Of a stretch of 64,000 bases of DNA, positions 17,129 to 25,762 are shown piece by piece. Positions within the stretch are counted from its first letter, which is position 1; every line of letters starts with the position of its first letter. The stretch spans positions 62,001-126,000 of the forward strand of contig NZ_JABTCF010000014.1 of assembly GCF_014596745.1 (NCBI RefSeq). The letters are read 5' to 3'. Source of the DNA: Maribacter aquimaris (GTDB lineage Bacteria; Bacteroidota; Bacteroidia; Flavobacteriales; Flavobacteriaceae). The notes under the pieces are model-generated. The model searched no databases and was not told the DNA's origin. It worked only from the letters and a program-made list of their open reading frames with translations. Made by a program: the position numbers and the translations under genes.

Positions 17129-18997
17129 TTACCTTCCCATGTACACCAAAAGCACACTGATATCCGAAGGTGAAACTCCACTAATGCGTGACGCTTGTGA
17201 AATGGTAACAGGCCTTATGGCCTCCAATTTTTCCCGTGCCTCAAAGGAAAGCGATTTCAATTTTTTGTAATCAAAATTATCAGGGATTTTGACATTCTCT
17301 AAACGATGCAATTTATCGGCGTTGTTCTTTTCCTTCTCTATATATCCCGCATATTTTATTTGGATTTCAGCTTGCTCCATTTCTTCCCTTCCCAAATCAT
17401 TCTCTGCCACATAATCAGAAACAGCTTTCAATTCCATCATATGCCCCATAGTAACATTTGGCCTGGAAAAAACCTTGAACATTTTATCCGATTGTTTTAC
17501 CAAGGCGGAATTGACTTGGTCCAAAATAGGATTAATATCCTCTGGAATCACACTGGTCTTCTTAAAGAAAGAAACCAATGCAGCAGATCTACGTTCCTTT
17601 TCCTCCATACGTCTTAAACGAGTTTCAGAGGCCAAACCTATAGCGTAGCTCATGGGTGTCAAACGCAAATCAGCATTATCCTGACGTAAAAGGGTTCTAT
17701 ATTCGGCCCTAGAAGTAAACATTCGATAAGGTTCCTCTGTTCCCTTTGTAATCAAATCATCGATAAGGACACCAATATAAGCTTCATCCCTTTTTAATAT
17801 AAAAGGTTCTTTTTCGTTCAATTTCAGGTGGGCATTAATACCTGCCATCAAACCTTGGGAAGCTGCTTCCTCATACCCCGTAGTTCCATTAATCTGTCCA
17901 GCGAAATAAAGATTCTCAACAAGTTTTGTTTCTAAGGTATGCTTCAACTGCGTTGGCGGAAAGTAATCATATTCTATGGCATAGCCCGGTCTAAAGAATT
18001 TCACTTTCTCAAAGCCAACCACTGATCGAAGTGCTTTAAACTGAACCTCCTCTGGAAGGGATGTGGAAAAACCATTTACATAAACCTCGACCGTATCCCA
18101 ACCTTCTGGTTCTACAAATAGTTGATGGCTATCCTTATCGGCAAACCGATTGATCTTATCCTCAATAGAAGGACAATAGCGAGGACCAATACTTTTGATG
18201 CGTCCATTGAACATCGGAGAGCGATCAAAGCCTTCCTTCAATAGATCATGTACCAATGTACTCGTATGACTCATATAACAATCCCGTTGTTCTGTGAGCA
18301 CAGGTGTATCCAAATACGAAAATTTCTCCGGTATGGCATCCCCAGGCTGGACAATCATTCTTGAATAATCCAAAGAACGCCCATCAACCCTGGGCGGTGT
18401 ACCCGTTTTCATTCGACCACTTTCAAAACCTAATTTGGTAAGTTGTTCCGTTATTCCTGTAGCCGCCTTTTCCCCGGCACGGCCCCCTCCAAATTGTTTG
18501 TCCCCAATATGGATCAAGCCGTTTAGGAAAGTACCATTGGTCAACACTACAGCCCTACCACGGATATCAATACCCAAGGAGGTTTTTACCCCAACCACTT
18601 TATTGCCTTCCAACAACAAACCTTGAATCATTTCTTGATAGAAATCAACATTTGGCGTACGTTCCAAAGCCAAGCGCCATTCCTCTGCAAAACGCATTCG
18701 GTCACTTTGGACCCTAGGGCTCCACATTGCAGGACCCTTGGATTTATTAAGCATTTTAAATTGAATGGCAGACTTATCAGAAATGATTCCACTATACCCT
18801 CCTAAGGCGTCTATCTCCCGAACAATTTGTCCCTTGGCAATACCACCCATAGCGGGATTACAAGACATTTGTCCAATGGTTTGTAGGTTCATCGTAGCCA
18901 ACAAGGTTTTAGAACCCATATTCGCCGCAGCGGCAGCAGCCTCCGCACCAGCGTGACCCCCTCCTACAACAATTACATCATATACTTCTCCAAACAT
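17129..18997 (-). CDS. mnmG: tRNA uridine-5-carboxymethylaminomethyl(34) synthesis enzyme MnmG
   Basis: This 622-aa FAD enzyme works with MnmE to make cmnm5U at the wobble position of tRNAs. The dinucleotide fold VIVVGGGHAGAEAAAAAANMG is at about residues 9-29. Family motifs include NPAMGGIAKGQIVREIDALGG, GRMKTGTPPRVDGRS, the catalytic-Cys region RYCPSIEDKI, QINGTTGYEEAASQG and FTSRAEYRTLLRQDNADLRL. Length is normal. It is downstream of ybeY by 4 bases in one operon with the DUF4175 gene. mnmG (gidA) is often origin-proximal, in line with the parS-type sites on both sides. Confidence 0.97.
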   Translation of the reverse strand: MFGEVYDVIVVGGGHAGAEAAAAAANMGSKTLLATMNLQTIGQMSCNPAMGGIAKGQIVREIDALGGYSGIISDKSAIQFKMLNKSKGPAMWSPRVQSDRMRFAEEWRLALERTPNVDFYQEMIQGLLLEGNKVVGVKTSLGIDIRGRAVVLTNGTFLNGLIHIGDKQFGGGRAGEKAATGITEQLTKLGFESGRMKTGTPPRVDGRSLDYSRMIVQPGDAIPEKFSYLDTPVLTEQRDCYMSHTSTLVHDLLKEGFDRSPMFNGRIKSIGPRYCPSIEDKINRFADKDSHQLFVEPEGWDTVEVYVNGFSTSLPEEVQFKALRSVVGFEKVKFFRPGYAIEYDYFPPTQLKHTLETKLVENLYFAGQINGTTGYEEAASQGLMAGINAHLKLNEKEPFILKRDEAYIGVLIDDLITKGTEEPYRMFTSRAEYRTLLRQDNADLRLTPMSYAIGLASETRLRRMEEKERRSAALVSFFKKTSVIPEDINPILDQVNSALVKQSDKMFKVFSRPNVTMGHMMELKAVSDYVAENDLGREEMEQAEIQIKYAGYIEKEKNNADKLHRLENVKIPDNFDYKKLKSLSFEAREKLEAIRPVTISQASRISGVSPSDISVLLVYMGR

Positions 18998-19001
18998 AAC
19001 T

Positions 19002-19424
19002 TTACATTTGTTCCACGTGGAACAATTTAATTTTTTCCTCTTCCTTACTCCGCATCATCTTTATATCCTCTTCCATTTTATCATTATAATCCATGATGTG
19101 TAAAAGTCCGTGAGCCATAACCCGCAATAATTCCGTTTTAAAACAGCCCTTAAAAGAATTGGCATTCTCTCTAACACGTTCAACGGAAATCAAAATATCA
19201 CCGCTTATGATATCCCCCTCTCTATAATCAAAGGTGATAATATCAGTATAGGTATCGTGATTCAAATATTGTTGATTGACCTTTAATAAGTACTCATCAT
19301 CACAAAATATATAATTAATTTCCCCTACCGAAAAAGCCTCGGAATCTACAACCCTATTTAACCAATGGATATAATTGGGTTCTGAATCCAAGATAAAATC
19401 CGTCTCATAGAAAAAATTAATCAT
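19002..19424 (-). CDS. ybeY: rRNA maturation endoribonuclease YbeY
   Basis: This 140-aa metal-dependent RNase family member is involved in 16S rRNA 3'-end maturation and ribosome quality control. The metal-binding motif appears as MAHGLLHIMDYND: two of the three His ligands of HGxLHLxGYDH are present, and the third position is Asn/Asp, a variation I believe occurs in other Bacteroidota. YIFCDDEYLLKVNQQYLNHDTYTD and ITFDY match the family. The C-terminal FHVEQ is encoded by a parS-type palindrome (19009-19024). It overlaps the DUF4175 gene by 8 bases and mnmG follows after 4. Confidence 0.93.
   Translation of the reverse strand: MINFFYETDFILDSEPNYIHWLNRVVDSEAFSVGEINYIFCDDEYLLKVNQQYLNHDTYTDIITFDYREGDIISGDILISVERVRENANSFKGCFKTELLRVMAHGLLHIMDYNDKMEEDIKMMRSKEEEKIKLFHVEQM
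19009..19024. other. parS: parS-type centromere site, copy 2 (inside ybeY)
   Basis: An identical TGTTCCACGTGGAACA, palindromic over 18 bp (19008-19025). It lies within the last codons of ybeY, where it is read as the FHVEQ tail, 12 bases before the mnmG start. Confidence 0.78.
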
Positions 19425-22400
19425 TCTTTTCGAAATATTCCTTAACCTTAATTTGAAAATTTTGGCGCAAAGGTAATGCTTGTCTATTTAATATTTCAGT
19501 GTCGTTCCTATAATCGCCCAATATACTAGGCCGACTTAATATGGGATTTTTGAAAGTATCAAGATTAGAATTACTTTCCCTTTCAGATTTCTTACCTTTA
19601 GTAAGCGTAGCATCCTCCAATTTCAACAATTCGTGCTCTATGTTATTGATTTTATTCAGTGCTCTATTCGTAACACCATTTTCTATCAGGTCATTCTCAA
19701 AGTCCTCCATTTGTTTCAATAACTTTTCCCCTAATTTTCGATCCTCATTATCGATCATATCCTTTAACTGCTCTCCTAATTCCTGTCGTAAGATTTGTTG
19801 TTCCTTATAGATTTCATAGATTTCCTTCAATTCGGATTCGCTCATTCCCAAACCACTTCCCGCATCCTCGCCATTAGCATCAGAACCTTTACTGTTTTCC
19901 TTTGAGTCTCCCTTCGCTTTCCCATCACCTTTCCCATTATTTCCAGAATCCCCATCCTCTCCTTCTTCACCTTTTCCTTTCTCCCCAGCATTCGGTTTAG
20001 ACCCCTTAGAATCTCCCAAACCTTTCAATTTTTCCTTTAAACTACCTTGACCTTTAATGATATCCGGTAATTGAAAGCCCTTTTCCCCTTTCCCCGATCC
20101 TGAATTAGGCATCATACTTTGTTGCATGTTATCCAAAATATTGGCGAGAAAATCCGCTAAACCATTACTTGCATTCAATACATATTTTTGATAAGAAACC
20201 CCTTGGTACATTTGGTTCTCAGCAATACTCTCCAAAGACTTATCAATATTATAATATACCTCAGTAATCTGTTCATTAACATATTCGGATAACTCTGCTC
20301 TTCGCAGCGACAATGAAAACAGACTATCATCCACATGCTCAAAGAGACTTCTTAATTCATGCTGTTTTTTGATGGTACCCGAAAAATTTGCAATTTCAAG
20401 ATCAGATTCCTCCAACACATTAAACAAATTTTCTTGTTTAAAGGAAAATATAACCAGATTATCGAGAATTTGCCGAAGCATTTCTGCATCCTCAGTAATG
20501 GTAGAACCATCTCCGGATTCAGATGTGGAAGCGCTTAACTTTTCGGACATCTCCTTAATTTTTTGGGCAGCCGATTTTTGTTTGTTTTTAACATCCTTCT
20601 CTTTTTGAGGGTCAGGAGTACTATTATCCTCATTACCTACCTGTTTCTCTATTTCCTTTAGCGCATCTTGTTGGTCTTCCTTGATGGATATCTCCTTACT
20701 TTTATCACTATCCAATGTCAAAGGTTTCTTCAAATTATCATTATCCTCTTGAAGCTCTTCCAACTCATCCACCAATTCTTCAAATCCTTTATTCAATTCT
20801 TCCTGACTTTTTTGAAGTACTGGTAATTCCTTTTCTTCCTCAGATAACCTTTCTTGCCGTTCCGCCAACTTATTAAGATCACTCGCTAATTGAGCAGCTT
20901 TTTCTGTTACATAATATCTTTTGGTGAGTTCCAGCAACTGTTCAAGATTACGTTTACCATTTTGCTGTTTTTTACCCAACTCCTCCAATCGCCGACTGAG
21001 TTCTTCCTTATCAATTTTATCAGCAATCTTTTTTAGCTCATCCAACAACCGCTCATTCCTTTTGGCTTCCAATTCCTGTCGTTCCAGACGTTCTTGAAGC
21101 AGTTTATTACGTTCATCATTATCCGAAGACTTCTGTAAATTATCTTTCAACTGATCACTGAACTTCTGCATCAATTGTTCTTGTTGCTCCTGCTTATTTA
21201 GAAAATCCCTAATTTCATTTTGGTCATTAAAATTCAAGATGTTCTTTTCCTTTTGTACTTTGTTAATCCTTTCAAGTACTTTGTCCTGATCCTCCAACTT
21301 ATCCAAGGTACGGTCCATATTCTTAATAATGGCCTCTTGATCCTCTAGGGCTTTCTTTTCCAATTCCGACTGATTCAGCAAACGGGATTCAAAAACCCGA
21401 CTGGAAACCATCTTACCCCCATGAATGGCATCATTGTCAAAAACCCTAAAAAAGTATTGATAGTCCACATTTTCCTTTAAATCCAAACCAGAAGGAAAAG
21501 TATAATAAAACTGGTGGAAACTAGTTTTGGGTTCACTAAGAACCATACTTTGTGAAGATTGATTCTTCCCTTTTTCATACCAAACCACTTCAACACGATT
21601 GAGTCCATAATCATCAGAGGATTCACCAACGAAATACGACACATTCGGATTCAAGCTATCCAAAACCTGATCCACTTTAATTTTAGGATAAGCATCCTTT
21701 TTAACGGTTAAGACAAAACCTAATTTTTCGTAATCGGTAACATTTTCATTGGAAGATGTAATTTCATACTCATAGGTATTATAGATATGATTGGACAACA
21801 TAAAACCGTCTGGAGAAGCACCGAAATTCCATACGGTATCTTTATCGATCAAATGAACCTCCTCCGTATTATTGCCGATGATTTTCCAAGTTGCCAAGGT
21901 TCCTTCCGGTACTATTGCATTGCCGGTACTTTTTAGAACCTCATCTTGAAGATTCAAATATGCAGGGTACTTAAACCTAACTTCAAAATTCTGGATTTTA
22001 GGAGTTTTCAACACATTCAGATGATAAACTTCCGAAGATACCTTACCTGAAAAAAATTCAAAATCGCAACTTTCCAAAGGAGGTGAAAAAGTATGTTTGA
22101 ATTCATTGTTATCCTCCTGAAGAATAAGGTCCTTTCCATTTATCCTAATAAATACAGCGTCTGGACGAACATCCCCAAGGGTGGTAACCTTAATCGTATA
22201 CGATTTATCCTCTAAGACATTTAGCTCCCTTGTTAGAAGTTCAAAGGAAAATGGAGCTGGTGGTGCATAAGCCAAATCATAATTCACCACCCTGGTATAC
22301 GTATTGAAAAAAGAACTCCAATTACCACTTAAATAGATCAATCCCACCAAGAACACGGGTACTCCAAAATACTTTATATACCTTAAATTTTCTTTGAAAT

Positions 22401-22833
22401 CAATAGCTTGTGTAAAAGGTACCGGTTTTAATACTTTTGACCTTTGTTCTATACTTGCAAGTAATAATTCCGATTGGTTTTTATCCTCTGCCAAATCCAA
22501 AAGATTCAATAAACGATCTGCCACATTCGGAAAATGTTTCCCAATTAAACGAGAAGCTTCTTTGCTGGTTATACCCCTTTTAATCCGAAAGATGTACAGT
22601 ATAGGAACAAAAATAAATCGGTAAAACAAAAAGCCCGTCAAAATTAAAAAGCAGAAAAATAATATGGCACGTCCTGTGGTATTCAACCAAAGGAAATATT
22701 CGACACCCAAGACCATCAACAAAAAGAAAACACCCATGACCACAAAAAGAAGAACACCTTTGATCAACTCCTTGGTATAATACTTCTTAGAGAAATCATT
22801 TAATTTATCTAATATGTCATTATAGGCCTGCAA
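19417..22833 (-). CDS. DUF4175 family large membrane protein with coiled coils
   Basis: This 1138-aa protein has two adjacent membrane helices near the N-terminus (about 23-45 and 53-75) and a third at about 153-170. A large extracytoplasmic region with Ig-like character follows (LLTRELNVLEDKSYTIKVTT, KTPKIQNFEVRFKYPAYLNL). The second half is a very long charged coiled coil, rich in Gln/Glu/Lys, and includes a low-complexity Gly/Lys/Asp stretch (about 940-1000). This is the DUF4175 layout of Bacteroidota. Function unknown; a structural or scaffold role in the envelope is an inference. It heads the operon DUF4175-ybeY-mnmG and is divergent from gltX. Confidence 0.88.
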   Translation of the reverse strand: MQAYNDILDKLNDFSKKYYTKELIKGVLLFVVMGVFFLLMVLGVEYFLWLNTTGRAILFFCFLILTGFLFYRFIFVPILYIFRIKRGITSKEASRLIGKHFPNVADRLLNLLDLAEDKNQSELLLASIEQRSKVLKPVPFTQAIDFKENLRYIKYFGVPVFLVGLIYLSGNWSSFFNTYTRVVNYDLAYAPPAPFSFELLTRELNVLEDKSYTIKVTTLGDVRPDAVFIRINGKDLILQEDNNEFKHTFSPPLESCDFEFFSGKVSSEVYHLNVLKTPKIQNFEVRFKYPAYLNLQDEVLKSTGNAIVPEGTLATWKIIGNNTEEVHLIDKDTVWNFGASPDGFMLSNHIYNTYEYEITSSNENVTDYEKLGFVLTVKKDAYPKIKVDQVLDSLNPNVSYFVGESSDDYGLNRVEVVWYEKGKNQSSQSMVLSEPKTSFHQFYYTFPSGLDLKENVDYQYFFRVFDNDAIHGGKMVSSRVFESRLLNQSELEKKALEDQEAIIKNMDRTLDKLEDQDKVLERINKVQKEKNILNFNDQNEIRDFLNKQEQQEQLMQKFSDQLKDNLQKSSDNDERNKLLQERLERQELEAKRNERLLDELKKIADKIDKEELSRRLEELGKKQQNGKRNLEQLLELTKRYYVTEKAAQLASDLNKLAERQERLSEEEKELPVLQKSQEELNKGFEELVDELEELQEDNDNLKKPLTLDSDKSKEISIKEDQQDALKEIEKQVGNEDNSTPDPQKEKDVKNKQKSAAQKIKEMSEKLSASTSESGDGSTITEDAEMLRQILDNLVIFSFKQENLFNVLEESDLEIANFSGTIKKQHELRSLFEHVDDSLFSLSLRRAELSEYVNEQITEVYYNIDKSLESIAENQMYQGVSYQKYVLNASNGLADFLANILDNMQQSMMPNSGSGKGEKGFQLPDIIKGQGSLKEKLKGLGDSKGSKPNAGEKGKGEEGEDGDSGNNGKGDGKAKGDSKENSKGSDANGEDAGSGLGMSESELKEIYEIYKEQQILRQELGEQLKDMIDNEDRKLGEKLLKQMEDFENDLIENGVTNRALNKINNIEHELLKLEDATLTKGKKSERESNSNLDTFKNPILSRPSILGDYRNDTEILNRQALPLRQNFQIKVKEYFEKND

Positions 22834-22936
22834 ATTCCAATTAATTTTAAGCCAAGATAATTTATATCTTGTATTTGTGCATCAAAATCTTGTTAAAAGG
22901 CCATAAAAACATAATGTATTCAGCAGATCAACCTCC

Positions 22937-22967
22937 TTGGGTGCTTCGAGGTATTGACTTATCTTTG
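22937..22967 (+). promoter_or_regulatory. Promoter of gltX
   Basis: TTG (22937-22939), 20-base spacer, TATCTTTG (22960-22967): both elements of the Flavobacterium consensus TTG-N17-23-TAnnTTTG are present. It lies 20 bases before the ATG at 22987 and overlaps an upstream in-frame start, favouring the shorter protein. Confidence 0.7.
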
Positions 22968-22986
22968 TTTAAAAATAAACCAGTCG

Positions 22987-24492
22987 ATGAGTTCAAAAGT
23001 AAGAGTCAGATTCGCCCCCAGTCCAACAGGACCTTTACATATTGGTGGGGTAAGGACCGCATTATTCAATTATCTTTTCGCTAAGCAATTAAAAGGTGAT
23101 TTCATTCTTCGCATAGAGGATACCGATCAGACACGCTATGTTGAAGGTGCCGAAAAATATATTATTGAGGCTTTGGAATGGTGTGGTTTACCCTATGATG
23201 AAGGTCCAGGTCAAGACGGCGGTTTTGGCCCCTATCGCCAAAGTGAACGTAAACATATATATAAGGAATATGCTGAGGAATTAATTGCCAAGGGTCATGC
23301 CTATTACGCCTTTGATACCCCTGAGGACTTAAACGGCCACCGTAAAAATCATGAAGCCCAGGGAAAGACCTTTATATATAATTGGCACAACAGACTGAAA
23401 CTAACCAATTCTTTGTCGCTTACTCCAGAAGAGACCAAAGCAAGATTAGACGCTGGGCAGGACTACGTCATACGTTTTTTGACTCCCCAAGACCAAAAGT
23501 TGCACTTAACCGATATCATTAGGGGAAATATTGAGATTGATACAAACATCCTGGACGACAAGGTTTTATTCAAAAGTGATGGTATGCCCACCTATCATTT
23601 AGCCAATATCGTTGACGATCACTTAATGAAAATTACCCATGTCATTCGTGGAGAGGAGTGGCTACCTTCCTTGGCATTACACCAAATGCTCTACACCTCG
23701 TTCAATTGGGAAACACCCCAATTTGCCCATTTACCATTAATCATGAAACCCGTCGGCAAAGGAAAATTAAGTAAACGGGATGGAGACAAGATGGGCTTTC
23801 CCGTCTTTCCATTATCATGGAATGATTCCATAGGGTATCGCGAAGCCGGATATTTTCCGGAATCCGTAGTCAACTTTTTGGCCCTATTGGGTTGGAACCC
23901 CGGAACCGAACAAGAACTATTCAATCTACAAGAACTTATAGATCAATTCAGCCTTGAGCGTGTACATAAGTCAGGTGCCCGTTTTGATCCCGATAAAACC
24001 AAATGGTATAATCACCAGTACCTACAACAGAAACCAAATAGTGAATTGGCCTCCTTATTTCAGCCACAATTAATAGAACGCGGCATTTCCGAGGAACTTG
24101 TGAATTTGGAATACCTCGAAAAAGTAGTTTCACTTATCAAGGAACGTGCAGATTTCATTTCAGATTTCTGGGAATTAAGTGACTATTTCTTTGAAGCCCC
24201 GAAAACATACGATGAAAAAGCGGTACGCAAACAATGGAAAGAAGATACTCCATTACTCATGGCCGATCTTATACCCGTGCTCGAAAACATATCGGATTTT
24301 TCATCTGAAAATGTTGAAAACATCGTAAAACAATGGATTTCGGATAAGGAATTATCTTTCGGAAAAGTGATGCCCCCTTTACGTTTAATAATTATAGGCG
24401 CAATGAAAGGCCCACATATGTTCGATATCCTTGCGATGATCGGTAAAGCGAATAGCATTGGTCGTATCCAAAAGGCAATTAGTACCTTGTAA
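22987..24492 (+). CDS. gltX: Glutamate--tRNA ligase
   Basis: This 501-aa class I aminoacyl-tRNA synthetase charges tRNA-Glu. The HIGH-type motif is in VRFAPSPTGPLHIGGVRTAL (about residue 15), and the KMSKS loop is GKLSKRDGDKMGFP. Typical intermediate motifs are RIEDTDQTRYVEGAE, YRQSERKHIYKEYAEELI and HVIRGEEWLPSLALHQMLY. The C-terminal anticodon-binding domain is complete. I chose MSSKVRVRF at 22987 because the upstream alternatives fall within the promoter. The SPFH gene follows 90 bases downstream. Confidence 0.97.
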   Translation: MSSKVRVRFAPSPTGPLHIGGVRTALFNYLFAKQLKGDFILRIEDTDQTRYVEGAEKYIIEALEWCGLPYDEGPGQDGGFGPYRQSERKHIYKEYAEELIAKGHAYYAFDTPEDLNGHRKNHEAQGKTFIYNWHNRLKLTNSLSLTPEETKARLDAGQDYVIRFLTPQDQKLHLTDIIRGNIEIDTNILDDKVLFKSDGMPTYHLANIVDDHLMKITHVIRGEEWLPSLALHQMLYTSFNWETPQFAHLPLIMKPVGKGKLSKRDGDKMGFPVFPLSWNDSIGYREAGYFPESVVNFLALLGWNPGTEQELFNLQELIDQFSLERVHKSGARFDPDKTKWYNHQYLQQKPNSELASLFQPQLIERGISEELVNLEYLEKVVSLIKERADFISDFWELSDYFFEAPKTYDEKAVRKQWKEDTPLLMADLIPVLENISDFSSENVENIVKQWISDKELSFGKVMPPLRLIIIGAMKGPHMFDILAMIGKANSIGRIQKAISTL

Positions 24493-24581
24493 ATAGGAAC
24501 CCCAAATAAAATCGATCCTGTTTTTACCAACATACCAATACCTTTTCGTAAATTGAATCAATAACTTAAATCATATCTATC

Positions 24582-25508
24582 ATGGGTAACTATTTATTAA
24601 TACCATTAATATTATTTATAATTATTACTATTGGTTCGGGCATATTCATTGTAAAACAACAAACTGCCGTACTCATAGAAACATTCGGTAAATTTACAAG
24701 TGTGCGACAATCCGGAATTCAATTCAAGATTCCTTTTGTTCAACGTATCGCGGCACGCGTAGGTCTAAAAATCCAACAACTGGATGTTATTGTCGAAACA
24801 AAAACCTTGGATGATGTTTTTGTAAAGCTGAAAATATCTGTTCAGTATGTTGTCATCAAAGAAAAAGTATATGAAGCTTTTTATAAATTGGAATATCCCC
24901 ATGAGCAAATAACATCCTATGTCTTTGACGTAGTACGTGCCGAAGTACCTAAAATGAAATTGGATGACGTCTTCGTTAAAAAGGATGACATAGCCATTGC
25001 AGTCAAAGCTGAGTTACAGGACGCCATGATCACCTACGGATACGATATCATCAAGACCTTGGTTACCGATATTGATCCCGATGCCCAGGTAAAAGCGGCC
25101 ATGAATCGTATAAATGCCTCAGAAAGAGAAAAAATTGCAGCCCAGTTCGAAGGTGATGCTGCCCGAATCCTTATCGTAGAAAAAGCGAAGGCCGAGGCAG
25201 AAAGTAAAAGACTACAAGGACAGGGTATTGCAGATCAACGACGGGAAATTGCCCGGGGCTTGGAAGAATCTGTTGAAGTGTTGAACAAGGTTGGAATAAA
25301 TTCCCAAGAAGCTTCTGCGCTAATTGTCGTAACCCAACATTATGATACCTTACAATCCATTGGTGAGGAAACGAACACCAATTTAATCCTATTACCGAAC
25401 TCCCCTCAAGCAGGAAGCGATATGTTAAACAACATGGTTGCCTCATTTACAGCCAGTAATATGATTGGAGAGGAAATGAAAAAGATCAATACTAAAAAAG
25501 AGAAATAG
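24582..25508 (+). CDS. SPFH domain (stomatin/prohibitin/flotillin) membrane protein
   Basis: This 308-aa protein has an N-terminal membrane anchor (about residues 4-24) followed by an SPFH/Band 7 domain (VKQQTAVLIETFGKFTSVRQSGIQFKIP begins it). An Ala/Glu-rich coiled coil lies at about 195-230 (AARILIVEKAKAEAESKRLQ), and RREIARGLEESVEVL follows. The NASEREKIAAQFEGDA motif is typical of slipin/stomatin members. Such proteins oligomerise on the membrane and often regulate proteases or organise membrane domains. No NfeD or protease partner is adjacent. It has its own strong terminator. Confidence 0.92.
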   Translation: MGNYLLIPLILFIIITIGSGIFIVKQQTAVLIETFGKFTSVRQSGIQFKIPFVQRIAARVGLKIQQLDVIVETKTLDDVFVKLKISVQYVVIKEKVYEAFYKLEYPHEQITSYVFDVVRAEVPKMKLDDVFVKKDDIAIAVKAELQDAMITYGYDIIKTLVTDIDPDAQVKAAMNRINASEREKIAAQFEGDAARILIVEKAKAEAESKRLQGQGIADQRREIARGLEESVEVLNKVGINSQEASALIVVTQHYDTLQSIGEETNTNLILLPNSPQAGSDMLNNMVASFTASNMIGEEMKKINTKKEK

Positions 25509-25529
25509 AAACATACTCCTAGAACCCAA

Positions 25530-25560
25530 AAACCACTTATGAATCATAAGTGGTTTTTTT
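25530..25560 (+). terminator. Rho-independent terminator after the SPFH gene
   Basis: A 12-bp stem (AAACCACTTATG with CATAAGTGGTTT) and a 3-base loop, ending in T residues. Confidence 0.9.
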
Positions 25561-25727
25561 ATTTATAAAAATTATTCTAATTGGTATGGATTTTACTTCT
25601 GAAACAGTGAATTCTTATTTTTAGCTATTTTAAGAGACGATCTACAGCCTACCCTTAGAATCATATTGACCAAAATTAAAAACGGCTCCACATTGCTTAA
25701 AATAATCCGTTTTCAATAGATAATACC

Positions 25728-25762
25728 GATTGATATATTCTATTTAATAAAGAATATCAATC
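25728..25762 (-). terminator. Hairpin directly after glnS, possible terminator
   Basis: GATTGATATATTC pairs with GAATATCAATC (two-base bulge) around an AT-rich loop, immediately past the glnS stop. On the minus strand there is no T-run, so intrinsic termination is uncertain. Confidence 0.3.

Noticed and set aside
22869-23084. 71-codon ORF overlapping the gltX start
   Set aside because: It is in another frame over the gltX promoter and the conserved HIGH-motif region, so it is not a gene.
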